Source of the DNA: Erigeron canadensis
Taxonomy: Eukaryota > Streptophyta > Magnoliopsida > Asterales > Asteraceae
Assembly (NCBI RefSeq): GCF_010389155.1
Contig: NC_057769.1
Coordinates: forward strand, 2,542,001 to 2,606,000
Direction: 5' to 3'
Length of the DNA stretch: 64,000 nucleotides
Shown piece after piece: positions 23,842 to 37,648 of this stretch (positions within the stretch are counted from its first letter, which is position 1; every line of letters begins with the position of its first letter). The translations under genes were made by a program, and so were the position numbers. The notes under the pieces are model-generated. The model was not told the origin of the DNA. It did not search any database and saw only the letters and a program-made list of their open reading frames with translations.

Positions 23842-24184
23842 TTTTTTTTGGGATTAGTGCGCCGGAATGCAACAAACTATGCCCAAAAGGTTATAGTGTG
23901 CACGAACTAACGTTTTTTTTTCTATTGTATGCATAAACTTAGTAAAAATGTTCAAATCATGCAATGTGTATACTTGGCAGCCCGTATGAGCTGCCACGTG
24001 TAAATTATTATTTTTTTAACAGGCCACGTGTAAGGTTTTTATTGGTCGGTCACAAAAAGTTGCATGATATAAACTTTTTTATTAAGTTTATGCATACAAT
24101 AAAGAAAAAACATTAGTTCGTGCACACTATAACCTTTTGAGCATAATTTGTTGCATTCCAGCGCACTAAACCTTTTTTTTTTTT
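23842..24184. mobile_element. Long-arm foldback/MITE element
   Basis: Arms of about 110 bp at 23851-23965 and 24060-24172 are near-perfect reverse complements (for example GTTATAGTGTGCACGAACTA and its complement). They surround a centre of about 95 bp holding GCCACGTG twice. The ends carry poly-T/poly-A. No transposase is present. Confidence 0.7.
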
Positions 24185-24324
24185 ACATGTACAAAAGGAG
24201 AACTATAAATCTTCTGCAAAGCTCTGTTTCAAGATTATGCAATTTATATTTCAAGATTAGCTTCAATGGTTTTCACGTTTTGTCGTTTTCAAAGAAAATG
24301 AGTGCAATTGTTGAATACTGTTAC

Positions 24325-26500
24325 ACCCCACCTTAGGCGGAATCGTAGGATATGACGAAAAGATATAGCAATGGCACATGGAATTTGTAATAGAGTTATA
24401 GTAAATGAAATCCAAAAAATGTAATTCCCACAAGCGAGATAAGTCTAGGCAACACGCCTCAAATAGCAAAAGATATAACAAATAGCAAATAGAGTTCAAT
24501 GATTAAATGCAACTAGGAGTCCATGAATGATCTCTTTATTAGTCTTCCTAAAGTCCTTATGCTCAATCTCCCTAAGCATTGTTATTACCTGAAAATGAAT
24601 GCTCGAAAATGTTAACATAACGTTGGTGAGTTCGTAGGTTTAAAGGAATACAAATGAGTTTGCTGTGCATGATATATCAAGTTTGGACAATAGTGTAAGT
24701 ATAAACATGTAGTAGCATACTAAATACTGATCAATGCCATCATAGTTATCCAACAACACAATCCCCATCACTCATGCCAACAACTCAATCATGCTTTAAA
24801 TACCAACAATTACCAGCTGGAGTATAAAGTTGGTCGATAGTTTTCCAATAGTCTTCAATAGATATCAAAAGACATCTATTGCATCAAAGAAATCAATACA
24901 AGCAAGCTAACATACACATTTCATAATTACACGTATTTGTCCTTGAAAACAAACAAGTTTTGGCACAACTAGTAAAGAAATGAAAAGTGTTTTGAGCATC
25001 ATTTCCCCCCAAAGAAATAATATAAAAAGGGGCCACGAAACTGACCTCAATCAGCAAGCAGTTGTGCAAAATCCAAAAGATCACTAAAATCTACACAACA
25101 TATACATGTACAAGTTACAATTATGGACATGGTCAATAACCGTCCATTGTAACCCGCATTTGATGATATACATATATGGATACTTTCAAAATATTCACAA
25201 TTGATTTTGTCATGTATTATTAAGTTACAAGTCACATAACTTAATATAGTGTATTTGTTTTAATGATGTACCATTGGTTTTACAAGTTCATACTCACTAA
25301 AATTTTTGGTAACTTTATCTATTTTTTATTAGGATGAAACGAACAATTCAAGTTTTCAAATCTTAACTACTGTAACCTTAGAGTGTTATAAACTTACATG
25401 AATTTTTACTTAATTTATTTCGCACGTTAAATATTTTTAAAAATTCCATAATCACATACTAGTCAGAAAATTCACTGTTTGCGCGCAAAAAAGTTTTATA
25501 AAAGTTAAGGGCCTTCAGAGCTTCAAAAAAAATCCAAATTTTTACTGTACACTCTTAACATCTTAAAAATGTTTCTGGAAAAAAATAATCTCCCAGTTCA
25601 TAAAGTAGACCAAGATATGACTATTTGAAATCGACCTAAATCTTTTCGGAAAACTCAGTTTTGCGCAGTTTTGTTATAAAATTCGTTTGACAACCTTAAA
25701 CTTCATATTTTTACACGAAACCAATTCCACCAGGAAGTAGACTTCCTGAATTTAATTTTAGACACCAAAAACGTGACTTAACCATCTTCCATGACCAAGA
25801 TACGACCTTTCAAAGTTAACAAACCGAATCTGTCCAGATTCTGAAATAACTCAAACTTAGTGTTTTAAAGACTACTACAACTAATATACATATATAAACT
25901 TTCAAATCTTTCCAACACCTATTTACATCTGTTATTATGATTTCCATGCCTTCATAATTGAATTTCTTTAATTACATTAATTATTATGCTAAAATAAATA
26001 CGTAAACTTTTAACATTAATATGATTTATAATTCAAGCTTTTGATTTAACCTAAAAAAAAAACCCCTTTCATTCATTATTATAAATTTGTCATAATATAT
26101 ATTCATCAAATAGGCTACTTATAATAAAAGATCAATAAAAAAAATATAGTTATATATATGAAAAGAAAAGATAAGTAATTTACCCCAAAGATTGAAGATC
26201 ACTTCTTAGATAGTAAATATCCAATAAATCTTTAGGATGTAGGCTTAAATATATGATTTATAAAATTTTGGTTTTGGTGATGTATTCCACGGCAGAGAGC
26301 AAAAATCACAATTGTGGTTTAATTTTTTTTTTTTTTTGTTTTGTTTAAGATATTCACTTTATATTTATTATGGAGATAAGTATTTTGGAGTTTGAATATA
26401 ATTACGATACAATAGTATATAATCTATCAAGAGTTCTAATAGGATTATGATTTCTAATACAAGTTAGAGACTATTATAATATAATGATTTTGGTGACAGA
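24325..26500. repeat. Unclassified dispersed repeat, no gene
   Basis: Begins near GTTACACCCCACC and contains ACGTTGGTGAGTTCGTAGG (24620-24638). The same phrase occurs at about 38463, in another gene-free block. Probably a decayed non-autonomous retroelement. No reading frame or LTR pair was identified. Confidence 0.35.
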
Positions 26501-29470
26501 TGTCACAAATACCCTTTGAAAAAAAGGTCAAATATTTTATGAACTTTGTCCTGGGTTTTGATGGCAGTCTTGTAGAACCAAGTGGAATATATTTAATGAA
26601 AAATGTGAATACATTCCAACTGTTTGAGGAAATTCTTGATTTATTTTTATCTTATATATGTGAAATGATTACCTTTTAATGATTTTTGTGAGCCAAATTT
26701 GGAAATTTTTAGTCACAGTGAACCTCTGGTATCTCTGCATTTCTCTATATCTATTTTAGAGTCAAATTTAGTTTTCTTTTTGTTAGTAAGGATTGTAAGT
26801 TGTGACTTGATTAATGTTGCTCATGTTGGTTTTTGGGTTAACGAGGAATTAGTTGGTATTTTTATCTGGTACATTGGTTTCACAGCTACTGGTGTATATA
26901 TGATAGAAAACAACGAATTTTGTGGAATTTTGAGATTTAGAAAGGGCGCGTGAAAGCCAATTACAACGATATGTATGTGATCTTTATCGAAAGTAACTCG
27001 GAATCTTAGTGATTAGGGCCATCTGCAGTAGTAGACTAGTAGCTGCTTTACGAAGATATCTTGGGGTCGTTGATCTTCCATGTTTAGTCCTAAATCCTGA
27101 GAGAGACCAGTTAATATATATTTGACTAAAGTTTGATCCATAATATTTTGATGTTATTGAATAAAACACAATATCAGTTCATCATTGCAGGAAGTTGTCT
27201 CTACCAGACCATTAGGTGAAGTCGTGAAAGGCATTAGGGATCATGAAGGACTAAATAACTAATAGAAATGTTCCTGAAAGTCTGAAACCGTATCATATTA
27301 CAAGTAATCAGTTTTATATTGTTTGTCATGTTTAGTTCAAAACACTAAATTTGCAAGAGTCTACAAGTTATCTGCTCACTTTCATTAATTAAAGATGCAT
27401 TATTGATCATCAAACATGTTTGCAGATTTTGGGATAAACAGGAAGTGGAGGATCGTCTACACCGTCGATGGTTGGTGCTGTCAAGACATGGAAAAAATCT
27501 GACCCGCAAAAGGCCAAGGATACATGGAACAAGTTGTTAGAGGCGAACTCAGCACTTGAGGCACATTTTAATTTGTTACGTAAATTGGCTGCATTCATAA
27601 AAATTAGCTGGATATCGTTATTGTTATTCTATAAAACATATTCAAGTTGAGCTTCAAAGCATCTCGAAGTCAATTAAGCTGCAGGGACACCTATTTAAAC
27701 TCAAGTTGAATTATCAATTATATATAGTATTAGTAGTAGTATTTAACTGATAAGTTGCGTAGATTAAGCATCTCAGAAGCTAAGTAGAGGCACATGTCAA
27801 CTTCTAAACAAGTATATCTAGTTTAATTCATCAAATTAAATCAACTGCTTGATAATAGAGGATATACAATGTTGAGCTTCAAAGGACAAATTACTAGACA
27901 ATTAGCTGAATATCATTATTCTATAAACATATTTAATGTTGAAATGATAAAAAAAAAAAAAAAAAAAAAAGTCAACGAATATCGCAACGATAAAAAGAAA
28001 AGTCAACTAATATCACAATAACTACGCAGCTGATTCCTGCCATTTCCTTTACTCAATCAACTGTTGATGAGCATGATTATAAACCTACAAAAACAAATCA
28101 AGATTTTATATATTTTTTAACTTACAAAAATTTGAATCTTTTGATAGTCTCCACCCTGGCTAACCGACAACCAGTTGTCACCACATCTTCTCTGCCTGGC
28201 GCCACCCTGATCCCAGCGCCGCACTTTTGACACCCAAACAAGAAAAAGAAGTTAAAGAATCTGAAACTAAAGTGAGTGAAAAGTCGTTTATATCTAATAC
28301 TGTTTTCACCTATATATATATATATATAATATATATATGTGTGTGTGTGATGATCTATGTATACTCTCCTTGTTTTGGTTTCTGTACTACAGTAGTTTAT
28401 GTTTCTTTTTTTTTTTTTTTTTTTAATAAAAAAAGTGAGATGATGAATGGCTTTTCAAATGGGATACGAATGAACTAGTAAGACTAGGACGAGGGGAGAG
28501 TTGAATGCCCCTCCTTGTTTGATACGTGTCTAACACTAATCATAAGGGGTATTTTCTCAATTTCTTAGGAGTAGAACATTCCATTAAGAGGCATTCTCTT
28601 ACTTTTTTAATTATTTTTTTTATTCTTATAAAACCTATATATCCCTCCTTATCTTGAGAAAGTCAGAAAAAGCCAAAGAAAAGAAAAATCCGTTCAAAAT
28701 CAGAAAGGAGAGAGAAAAAACTAGACGGGAACGCCCCTTGGGGCCGAGAGAGGGCGTTCTGAGGCGCTGCGTACAAAAAAAGATAGAGAGAACGGACTAT
28801 TTCTCACGGTCTAATAGATGGATTTAGACTTTCACATTTTGGGTTTAAACTTTAAATTTTGTTGTTAAGACTTAGGTTTTTTCAAAACTAAATTGAAATT
28901 GAAGTATGCAAATTTGTCATTGAAAAAATCTTTTTGTTTATAATAAATAAATAAAACAATAAACAACAAGACTCAATCATAAATGAGGTATGGGGTAGGT
29001 AAGTTGTAGACAGTCTTACCTCTTCTCAACAGTAGAAAGACTGCTTCCAAAGTATTTGAGAAGACTGCTTCCAAAGCATTCAAATAAAAGGTTTAAAAGT
29101 TGTTTGGTTCAATTTTGTTTGGTACTTTAATATAATAATAATGATTTTTGGATAGATGATATAATATATTTGTTTTGGGATAATAGTTATGAAAGGTAGA
29201 TATACATTATGTATTTTGGATATTAGTTAGCTAAAAAGGATACGTATTATATTTAACTATTTATATTTAAAATTTAAATTGTAAATATAAAGAGGACATC
29301 AGCATGATTTAATTTGAAAAAATTAAAAATTATTAGGTCAGTTGTCTTTTATTATATATAATGATAATGATAATAATAATGATAATAATGATAATGATAA
29401 TAACCGGGTAGTTATCATTTATTAAAGATAATATTAAATACATAAAAAAAACTTGTAATTTTGAAAGTAA
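26500..29470. other. Intergenic DNA with segments shared with the B-C spacer
   Basis: No recognisable gene. About 27428-27466 (core AGGATCGTCTACAC) resembles 53669-53706. About 28033-28290 (core GATAGTCTCCACC ... AAGTTAAAGAATCTGAAAC) resembles 56737-57010. The order is the same in both spacers, as expected if the spacer was duplicated with the genes. A poly-A run lies at 27950-27970, and short ORFs at 26699 and 27468 have no recognisable family. Confidence 0.5.
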
Positions 29471-29473
29471 AAA

Positions 29474-29582
29474 TCTCTATATATAATAAAACAAGATTGT
29501 TTTTTATAGGTATTATTAGAAAGATTTTGATGTGACAAATTCATATTTCACTTAAAAATTCTTTTTATTTAATTATGATGTC

Positions 29583-29630
<48 letters not shown>

Positions 29631-29884
29631 GAAATAGTTCTTTACATGTTTAATTAAAATATCAATCATTTATTTAAAGAATAAAAATCTCTCTTTTATA
29701 TTATTATTACAAATAAAATATATTTTTTTTATTTAGTTGATTTATTAACTATATAATTATTGTTTTAATTGAATTATTAGATTTATATCAAGTTATAATG
29801 TTTTAAAAACAGATATTACATAAAAAAATTTAATTTATTTTATATTTTAAAATTTTAATTAATATGCCCGGGTTGATTAACTAG
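29474..29884 (+). mobile_element. Short non-autonomous Helitron
   Basis: Starts TCTCTATATATAATAAAACA after A and ends GCCCGGGTTGATTAACTAG before T. Length is 411 bp. It contains an (AT)n run at 29583-29630. Confidence 0.65.
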
Positions 29885-31206
<1,322 letters not shown>

Positions 31207-31421
31207 TCTATGCTCCCTTATAAAGCATTTTGAAGTTTTATTTATGGTATGTCTTAAAAAATTAAGCATATTTTTTTTTTCTTTCAAAAAACCCCTTTCA
31301 CTATATATGGTTCTCAAAATGGTTCTCCGTACACTACACCATTGAATTACCGTATCTACCCTTATAACAAATTGTCACTCCTAAAACCAAATTCCGCCTA
31401 TACGTGCGGGTATTATGCTCG
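31207..31421 (+). mobile_element. Short Helitron-like element
   Basis: Starts TCTATGCTCCCTTATAAAG and ends in a CTATACGTGCGGGTATTATG tail with CTCG before T. The CTCG end departs from CTRR, so it may be a mutated end. Confidence 0.45.
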
Positions 31422-32326
31422 TTATTATTAAGTTGTATTATTATTATCAATTTTTAGTTTTAATCCTATAGTTTTTTTAATGTTTGAAAGTCACCTTAAC
31501 TAAATATATTTTATTATCGTTTTTATTTTTAGTTTCATCTTTTGGTTTTATGACTTTTTTAAAATATTTTTTTTAGAACTATTTCTTTTATGACAAGAGT
31601 TTATGATTTATTAAGTTTTTTATAATATTTAAATATATATAAAATTAAAGTAAAAAAAAAAAAGGTGGGAAACCTCACTTAAAAAAAAAAAACCTCTACG
31701 CTTATTGGACTGACACAGTCGTGAGATAACTCAATGAGGGCAAAGTGTAACTAAATGGTACGAGTAAATGAGTAATACATTAATTCTTACATGAAATCTA
31801 ATCAATTAGCGCGTGAAGTCATCATGAATTTTTTTTGGCAAACATAGCTGTGTTTGTTGAATTGTTGTCATGTTTAAAACAAACTTACTTGTATTATTTT
31901 TCTTTTCACAAATAATTAAATTTTTTATTTTGAAATGCGTCCATCATTTTTTTTTTTATTACTCATATAGATTGCCTATATCACTTTATCTGATAGAGAT
32001 CGTACACATATAGGTTCTAGTTATTAAAATAAGACAAATAAATAATATGTTTTTTTTACTGAAAATCACCGTGTATCATGAAAATCATTATCTGTCAATA
32101 TATATATTTCTGTTTCGTGAATATTCATGCATCAATTTTATCATGATCCAAGGGTCAAAATCTTGTTTTATTTGTTTTAATTTAATACTTGTTTTACGAT
32201 AATCAATCGGTCTAAAACAAATTATATGTTTTCTAAGAACCATTCATGTAATCTAGCTAGATTATTTTTCGATTTTTAATTCTACTCATGTTTATTTATT
32301 TATTTAGATTTAGATATATAAAAATA

Positions 32327-32690
32327 CTAGATTAAGCTCAGACGATGTCCGCGTCGGACCGATAACATAAATAAAAATATCTAAATATGCATTACTAGTT
32401 TATACAGTCAGTTGTAAAACTTGTATGTTGTAGTACATAAATTAAAAAATTGTGGAACGAATATCCTTTGACCCCTATAGACATAAGGTGCCACCGCCGA
32501 TAATTTTAAATTAGGCTTAATAGTTTTAAAACTTTCAAATTAAGAGACTAAAAATTAAAATTTAAAGATGATGTCATAATTTAGTTAGATAAAAAATAAA
32601 TAATTAATAAGAAAGAGTCTAATAATGCCAAATAAGTTTTTCTTAATAAATATTGATGTCATGACAATTTTGTTTTATTTATATAAGAGA
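32327..32690 (-). mobile_element. Short non-autonomous Helitron with 3' hairpin
   Basis: On the minus strand it starts TCTCTTATATAAATAAAACA after A and ends with hairpin GTCCGACGCGGAC, then CTAG before T. The hairpin sits about 17 bases from the end. All hallmarks (A|TC, hairpin, CTAG|T) are present. Length is 364 bp. Confidence 0.7.
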
Positions 32691-33792
32691 TAATAGTTAT
32701 AAAATAAAAATAGTATAATATAACTGTATAAAGAAAACACAAATTGAAGAGAATTATATATAAATTAAAAAATTTAATGAATTTAAAAGTTATAATTTTA
32801 TTCTGCCGGTATAAATGAATAAATAAATTTGGTAACAAATTTAATCATATTGTCAACTAATATTTAATTCAAAACAAATCTAATCTAATGATCATATTTT
32901 TCCGATGGCTTATGTATAATCATTTGACTATTAGAACTTCAAAATACATATGATTATATTGTTACCTAAATTTTAGGTAACAATTCAAATTGTGATTTGA
33001 TGGTAACTAATTTTTAAGATTTTTTAATTAAATAGAGAAAATTAACAATAAAATGATACAAAGAAAAACTTACTTGTCAAAAGAAAATGAATGTTACATA
33101 AGTCCTAAAATATTCTCTCTTAGTTATATATAGATATTTTTTCATCATTGGATTCTTAATAACATTCTAATACCGCTTCTTACTCAATCCTTCGTATTAT
33201 AACTTCATTTCGTACTATTCAATTCTATGCAAAATATTTAACGTTAATAGAATAAAGTAATAAACACTAATAATATCAAACATTGTATACAATTTCTCTT
33301 GAAAACCGTAACGGGTTTTAATTTAGTAATCTATATATATTACCTTTATAAAACAAATCCTTTTTTTTTTCACCTTAAACTTTCTTTAAAAAGACGAAAA
33401 TACCCTTTATTAATATAACTATCTTTAAAACTAGTGGTGGATCTAGGATTCCAACTTAGATAGATCCTTGATTTTTGACTTGACTACATTGTTGAGGCAA
33501 ATGAGAAAAATAATATAGTTGGAGCAACATATAAGAACACATATGCAAATATAAGTAGCCTGTGTTCGATAATACGAAAGTTTTTATTGTTAATAATGCA
33601 TTGATTGTCCCGAGAAAGTAAAAATAAGTTGGGCATAGAAATTGGGCCAAAATAGTAATTTTTGTTATACAAATCAAATAAATAATGAGTTGTCTAATAA
33701 CATATATTTACAACAAATGAATACGGATAACGAATCAAATAATTTAACTAAATAGAGCTAGAAAGCCTATGGGATATATATCAAAGAAGTGA

Positions 33793-33955
33793 TTAATCCT
33801 CCTAACTAAATAGCCTAAAAATCCTCTTAACTATTGGATGATGACATGTGAAAAAATCAGACGGCAAAGTTAGGAAAAAGAGTTAGTGGATATCACATGT
33901 CACCTTCTTAAAATGTTAGGAGGATTTTTAGGTTATTTAGTTAGGAGGATTTATC
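33793..33955. mobile_element. Palindromic MITE, copy 1
   Basis: Inverted ends TAATCCTCCTAACTAAATAG (33793 on) and its complement (to 33955) bracket a 90-base core. No coding. Confidence 0.65.
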
Positions 33956-33976
33956 ATTTACCATATATTAAATGGA

Positions 33977-34120
33977 AAATGATAAATCCTCCAAACCAAA
34001 TAGCCTAATAATTCTTCTAAAACATTAAAAAGGTGACATGTGATATCCACTAATTCTCTTTCCTAATCTTGCCTCCTGATTTTTTTCCACATATTATCAT
34101 CTGATTAAGAGGATTAACAA
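33977..34120. mobile_element. Palindromic MITE, copy 2 in inverse orientation
   Basis: The core and ends are the reverse complement of the copy at 33793-33955 (shared GTGGATATCACATGTCACC). The two copies are only about 20 bp apart, tail to tail. Confidence 0.65.
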
Positions 34121-34222
34121 TTACCCTTTTATTTAGACCCAATTTGTTTGTATATGCTAAACACATAATTTTCTAATAAAAGTTTTTGTCCAAACAACAA
34201 AAACAGATTGCAAAACATAATA

Positions 34223-34524
34223 TCTATACTCCCTATTAAAAATTATCACCCCTTGTTGAAAGTTTACATGATTTGAGACATGCGATTTTACCCTTTTACC
34301 CCTCCGTATTCCTTCCCTTATTCTCTACATTTATTCTCCCTATTGTTTTCTTTCTGCCACAAAAATACACACACACCTCCACCGCTGTCCTCAAAACCCA
34401 ACCATCACCTCCACCTTCGTTCAACACCATCACCGACATAGAACGTCTCCATAAGACCCACATCACCCCTCGACCCTGACGCCCTGTCAATGATATTCGC
34501 CGCAACGTGCGGGTACCATGCTCG
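34223..34524 (+). mobile_element. Short Helitron-like element
   Basis: Starts TCTATACTCCCTATTAAAAA after A. The late part is CACCTCCACC-rich with a CGCAACGTGCGGGTACCATG tail, ending CTCG before T. Length is 302 bp. The ORF at 34273-34479 is part of this element and not a gene. Confidence 0.5.
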
Positions 34525-36506
34525 TACTAAACAATAAAAACACAATGGTTTAAATATAATAGTCATGAAATAGTAAAGGGTGTAAATTGTAATTTGTAAA
34601 ACTTATATAATTGTTCTGGAAAGATATAATTAGCTTAGGGGTATAATGAAAAATTATAATAGAAAAAGTATAAGATATTGAACAACTTTGACCACACAAG
34701 TACCGAATCACACAACTATCTGCCATAGTTGTCTACTAATAACTTTTGGAGAAGTCATATCCGTATCATCTCTTTTGATTAATTTACCATACTGTACAGT
34801 TTTTAAAGCATACTGTACAAACTTTTAATACATGATATTGGTAAATTAATTAAAAGAAATGGTACCATTATCATTTTCCTAACTTTTGACTCGACTCAAA
34901 AACTTGATTTTTGACTCGTGACTCGAAACGTGACTCGACTCGTAAGAGTCAGGATATTTTGATGGTCCACGAATGCACAACTTATGTTTTAATTAAACTA
35001 GACAAGAAAGTAAGCAAACAAGTAAATAACAAGAACAATGTTAAGTTCAATTGTAATACATCAATGCAAGGATAATCATATGTATCATTGATTAAACGAT
35101 GAATACATGGTTGATCTTATACACTTGACTTACAAGAATACAAAAGAACAAAGATAATTGCTAAGTCTAGACACACTAAAAACTTGAGCAATTACAAGTG
35201 AAACACACTTTCAAGGTGACTAACACACTTGATACAATGTGGCTGTGTTGCTTTATATAGGAGTAGATTTGGGGCAACACAGCCTGCTTTGATTGTGACT
35301 TGATAGTGGTTGTCGACATCCAATTGGCTCATGGTACTTGAATCATGTGCCCTTGTCTTCTATACCAAATCGGGCAAGAGAGAGAGAACCCTTGCTTTGG
35401 TCCCAACATGTATCTTTGCCATTCAAGGCATATTACGGTTGGTTAACCACCATGTGACCTTTTTGTCTTCATTTGATTTAAATTCTTCCCGCCATGACCA
35501 CCATGTTGGAGTATTCAACTTGCTGAAGACATCTCTTCATCTGCTGATGACTTGCTAAAGGCTTGCTGACGACATGTGTCAGCGAGCAAGTCTTCTTCAG
35601 CGAATCCCAGACTTAACACATTTTTATATACTACATAATATTGTATAATTTATATATATGTGACGTATTTATAAACAAATAATAAGTTGAGTATCTTAAT
35701 ATATTACCAAAATATCACATATTTGATACTTTTGAGTCATAACTTTACGGTTTATCTCCAAATTCGTACGAAAATGATCAAAAACACATATATAACATAC
35801 AAAATAATGTAAGCATAAATATGATATATGGTATATAATCATATTATCGAATTAAAACAAACATAAATTTGTGACTCATATTGACTCGTTGACAATTTAC
35901 ATCGCGACTCGTAAGAGTCGGGAGAAAAAAGAGTCACCCAGCGAGTCACCTCGTTTTTGGTATAAACCGACTCGATTCGTAAGAGTCTAACAACTATGCT
36001 ATCTACCATCTTCGTCTTCCTCAATACGTAGCCGGCCGGAAAAATTTTATTTCTTCATTTCATATATTATTTCCAGTAACATATTAACAAAATGTTATCC
36101 TCGTATACAAAATAAGATGTGAAGGTAGGTCCTGACCAATTTTATGTGTAGGTCCTAGAAAAATTACCACATTATCTCTAAAACTTTTTCAAAATTTAGG
36201 TAGGTCCTAGGACCTACCTTGTTATATACTAGATCCGCCCTTGCTTAAAACTCACACCATGAAATACCTATATTACCCTAGACTACATTACTCTTTTACA
36301 TTAACTATCTTTACATTAATAACTACACGTTAACGTCACCATCACCGGCCGCCGTATTGCGCGGGTACCCGTTTCGTAATAAATAAAACCAAACATCAAG
36401 ATTAAACCCAATTACGATCTCCCGATCCCCTTTAATGTTTGTGCTCCTTTAAATTTCACATATAGTCTATTATTTATGTAGTTTACTACTTATCAATACA
36501 GACATC
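34525..36506. other. Gene B upstream DNA, LTR-like remnants
   Basis: No gene. The motif ACTCGTAAGAGTC recurs near 34938, 35908 and 35978. The segment 34980-35290 (retroelement-style leader with CTTTATATAGGAGTAG) resembles 53290-53590 downstream of gene B. A Helitron-type tail (GTATTGCGCGGGTACC) lies at 36353-36368. The gene B leader, TATAGTCTAT (36461) and TTTACTACTTATCAATACA (36482-36500), matches gene A. Confidence 0.4.
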
Positions 36507-37648
36507 ATGTCTTCTTCATATTCCGACATCGACTCATTTGTTATCCCAACATCAATTCCATATGAAGAGGTGGAATCAGCCACCAACAACTTCGCTGATG
36601 AAAATCTCGTCTCACAAACTTCTTCCTCAAAAATTTACAAAGGGCGAGTCAAGAATTCCGCAGGAGAATATGTCAATATAGTTGTACGGACATTTATGCA
36701 GCCACACATTGCAGTCAACGAGGTTGTAATGCTAAATGTTTTCAGGCATAAAAATATTCTTCCAATTTACAAAGTCTCTGAGACGGTTGATGGTAGTACT
36801 GGAATGATGATAAACATGCACGAGGCGAATGAAAGTATGGAGAAACATCTAAGCAATAGCTCAACGCTGAGTTGGATGCGGAGACTGCATATATGTGTTG
36901 GGGTTGCACGTGCATTGTGTTACCTTCATTATGATGCAACCGAGGATCATATTGTGATACACGGTAACATCAAGAGCTCCAAAATTTTACTTGCTCACGA
37001 CTGGGAACCCAAGTTACATGGTTTTCGATATGCTGTCATAGCTAAAAGGAATCAGGTGTACCTTACAGATAAATACAACGGCTCATTATTATATATGGAT
37101 CCAGCATATGAAACCACTAGAGGTTTGACTAATAAGTCAGATGTCTTTTCCTTCGGTGTTGTTCTGTTTGAAGTCCTGTTTGGAATGGAAGCATATGTTC
37201 CAACTACTTCAGATCACAAAGATAACTGGTATTTTGCTCGAATGGCCCGAGTCCATTATGAGGAGAAGACGCTGGATGAGAAGATTGACCCTGATCTGCA
37301 AAAACAAATGAACTTGGAATCATTGAACATCTTCTCTGAAATAAGTTATTTTTGCTTAAAGGAACAACGGTCAGAACGTCCAGATATGAAAAAAGTTCTC
37401 CAAAGACTTCAGCGAGCATGGGAACTTCAGCGCAAACATGAAAGTCCGGTAAGACCAATATCAATCGATCCGGCCGTCAAATACTTAATTGTTTTCACTT
37501 TTTAGTTTTATCAACTACGAGCATATATTTGTCATAGTAACGTATAATTTTAATTATTAAACTAATAATTCTGAATTTTGTGATTATTGATATTATATTA
37601 CAGGAACATTCAATGGCTGGAGAAGGTACATCATCTAACCAGTTGAAG
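36507..37648 (+). CDS. Gene B exons 1-2: K1 pseudokinase module
   Basis: Exon 1 (314 codons) and exon 2 (15 codons, ending SSNQLK) encode a kinase fold lacking the glycine loop (VSQTSSSKIYKG). The beta-3 Lys is Arg (IVVRTF), HRD is HGN, and DFG is GFR (LHGFRYAV). Helix C Glu (NEVVML) and the structural SDVFSFGVVLFE and RPDMKKV motifs remain. It is more degraded at DFG than gene A, so catalysis is not expected. Confidence 0.8.

Noticed and set aside
26699..27180. Possible gene fragment (84-codon ORF and following degraded frame)
   Set aside because: No family recognised and no splice-consistent partners; left as spacer.
33330..33434. Possible 105-bp Helitron (TC start, CTAG before T)
   Set aside because: Ends are weak in AT-rich DNA and no hairpin or GC-rich tail is present.
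34980..35290. Full LTR retrotransposon upstream of gene B
   Set aside because: LTR-like and similar to 53290-53590, but no paired end, primer site or duplication found.
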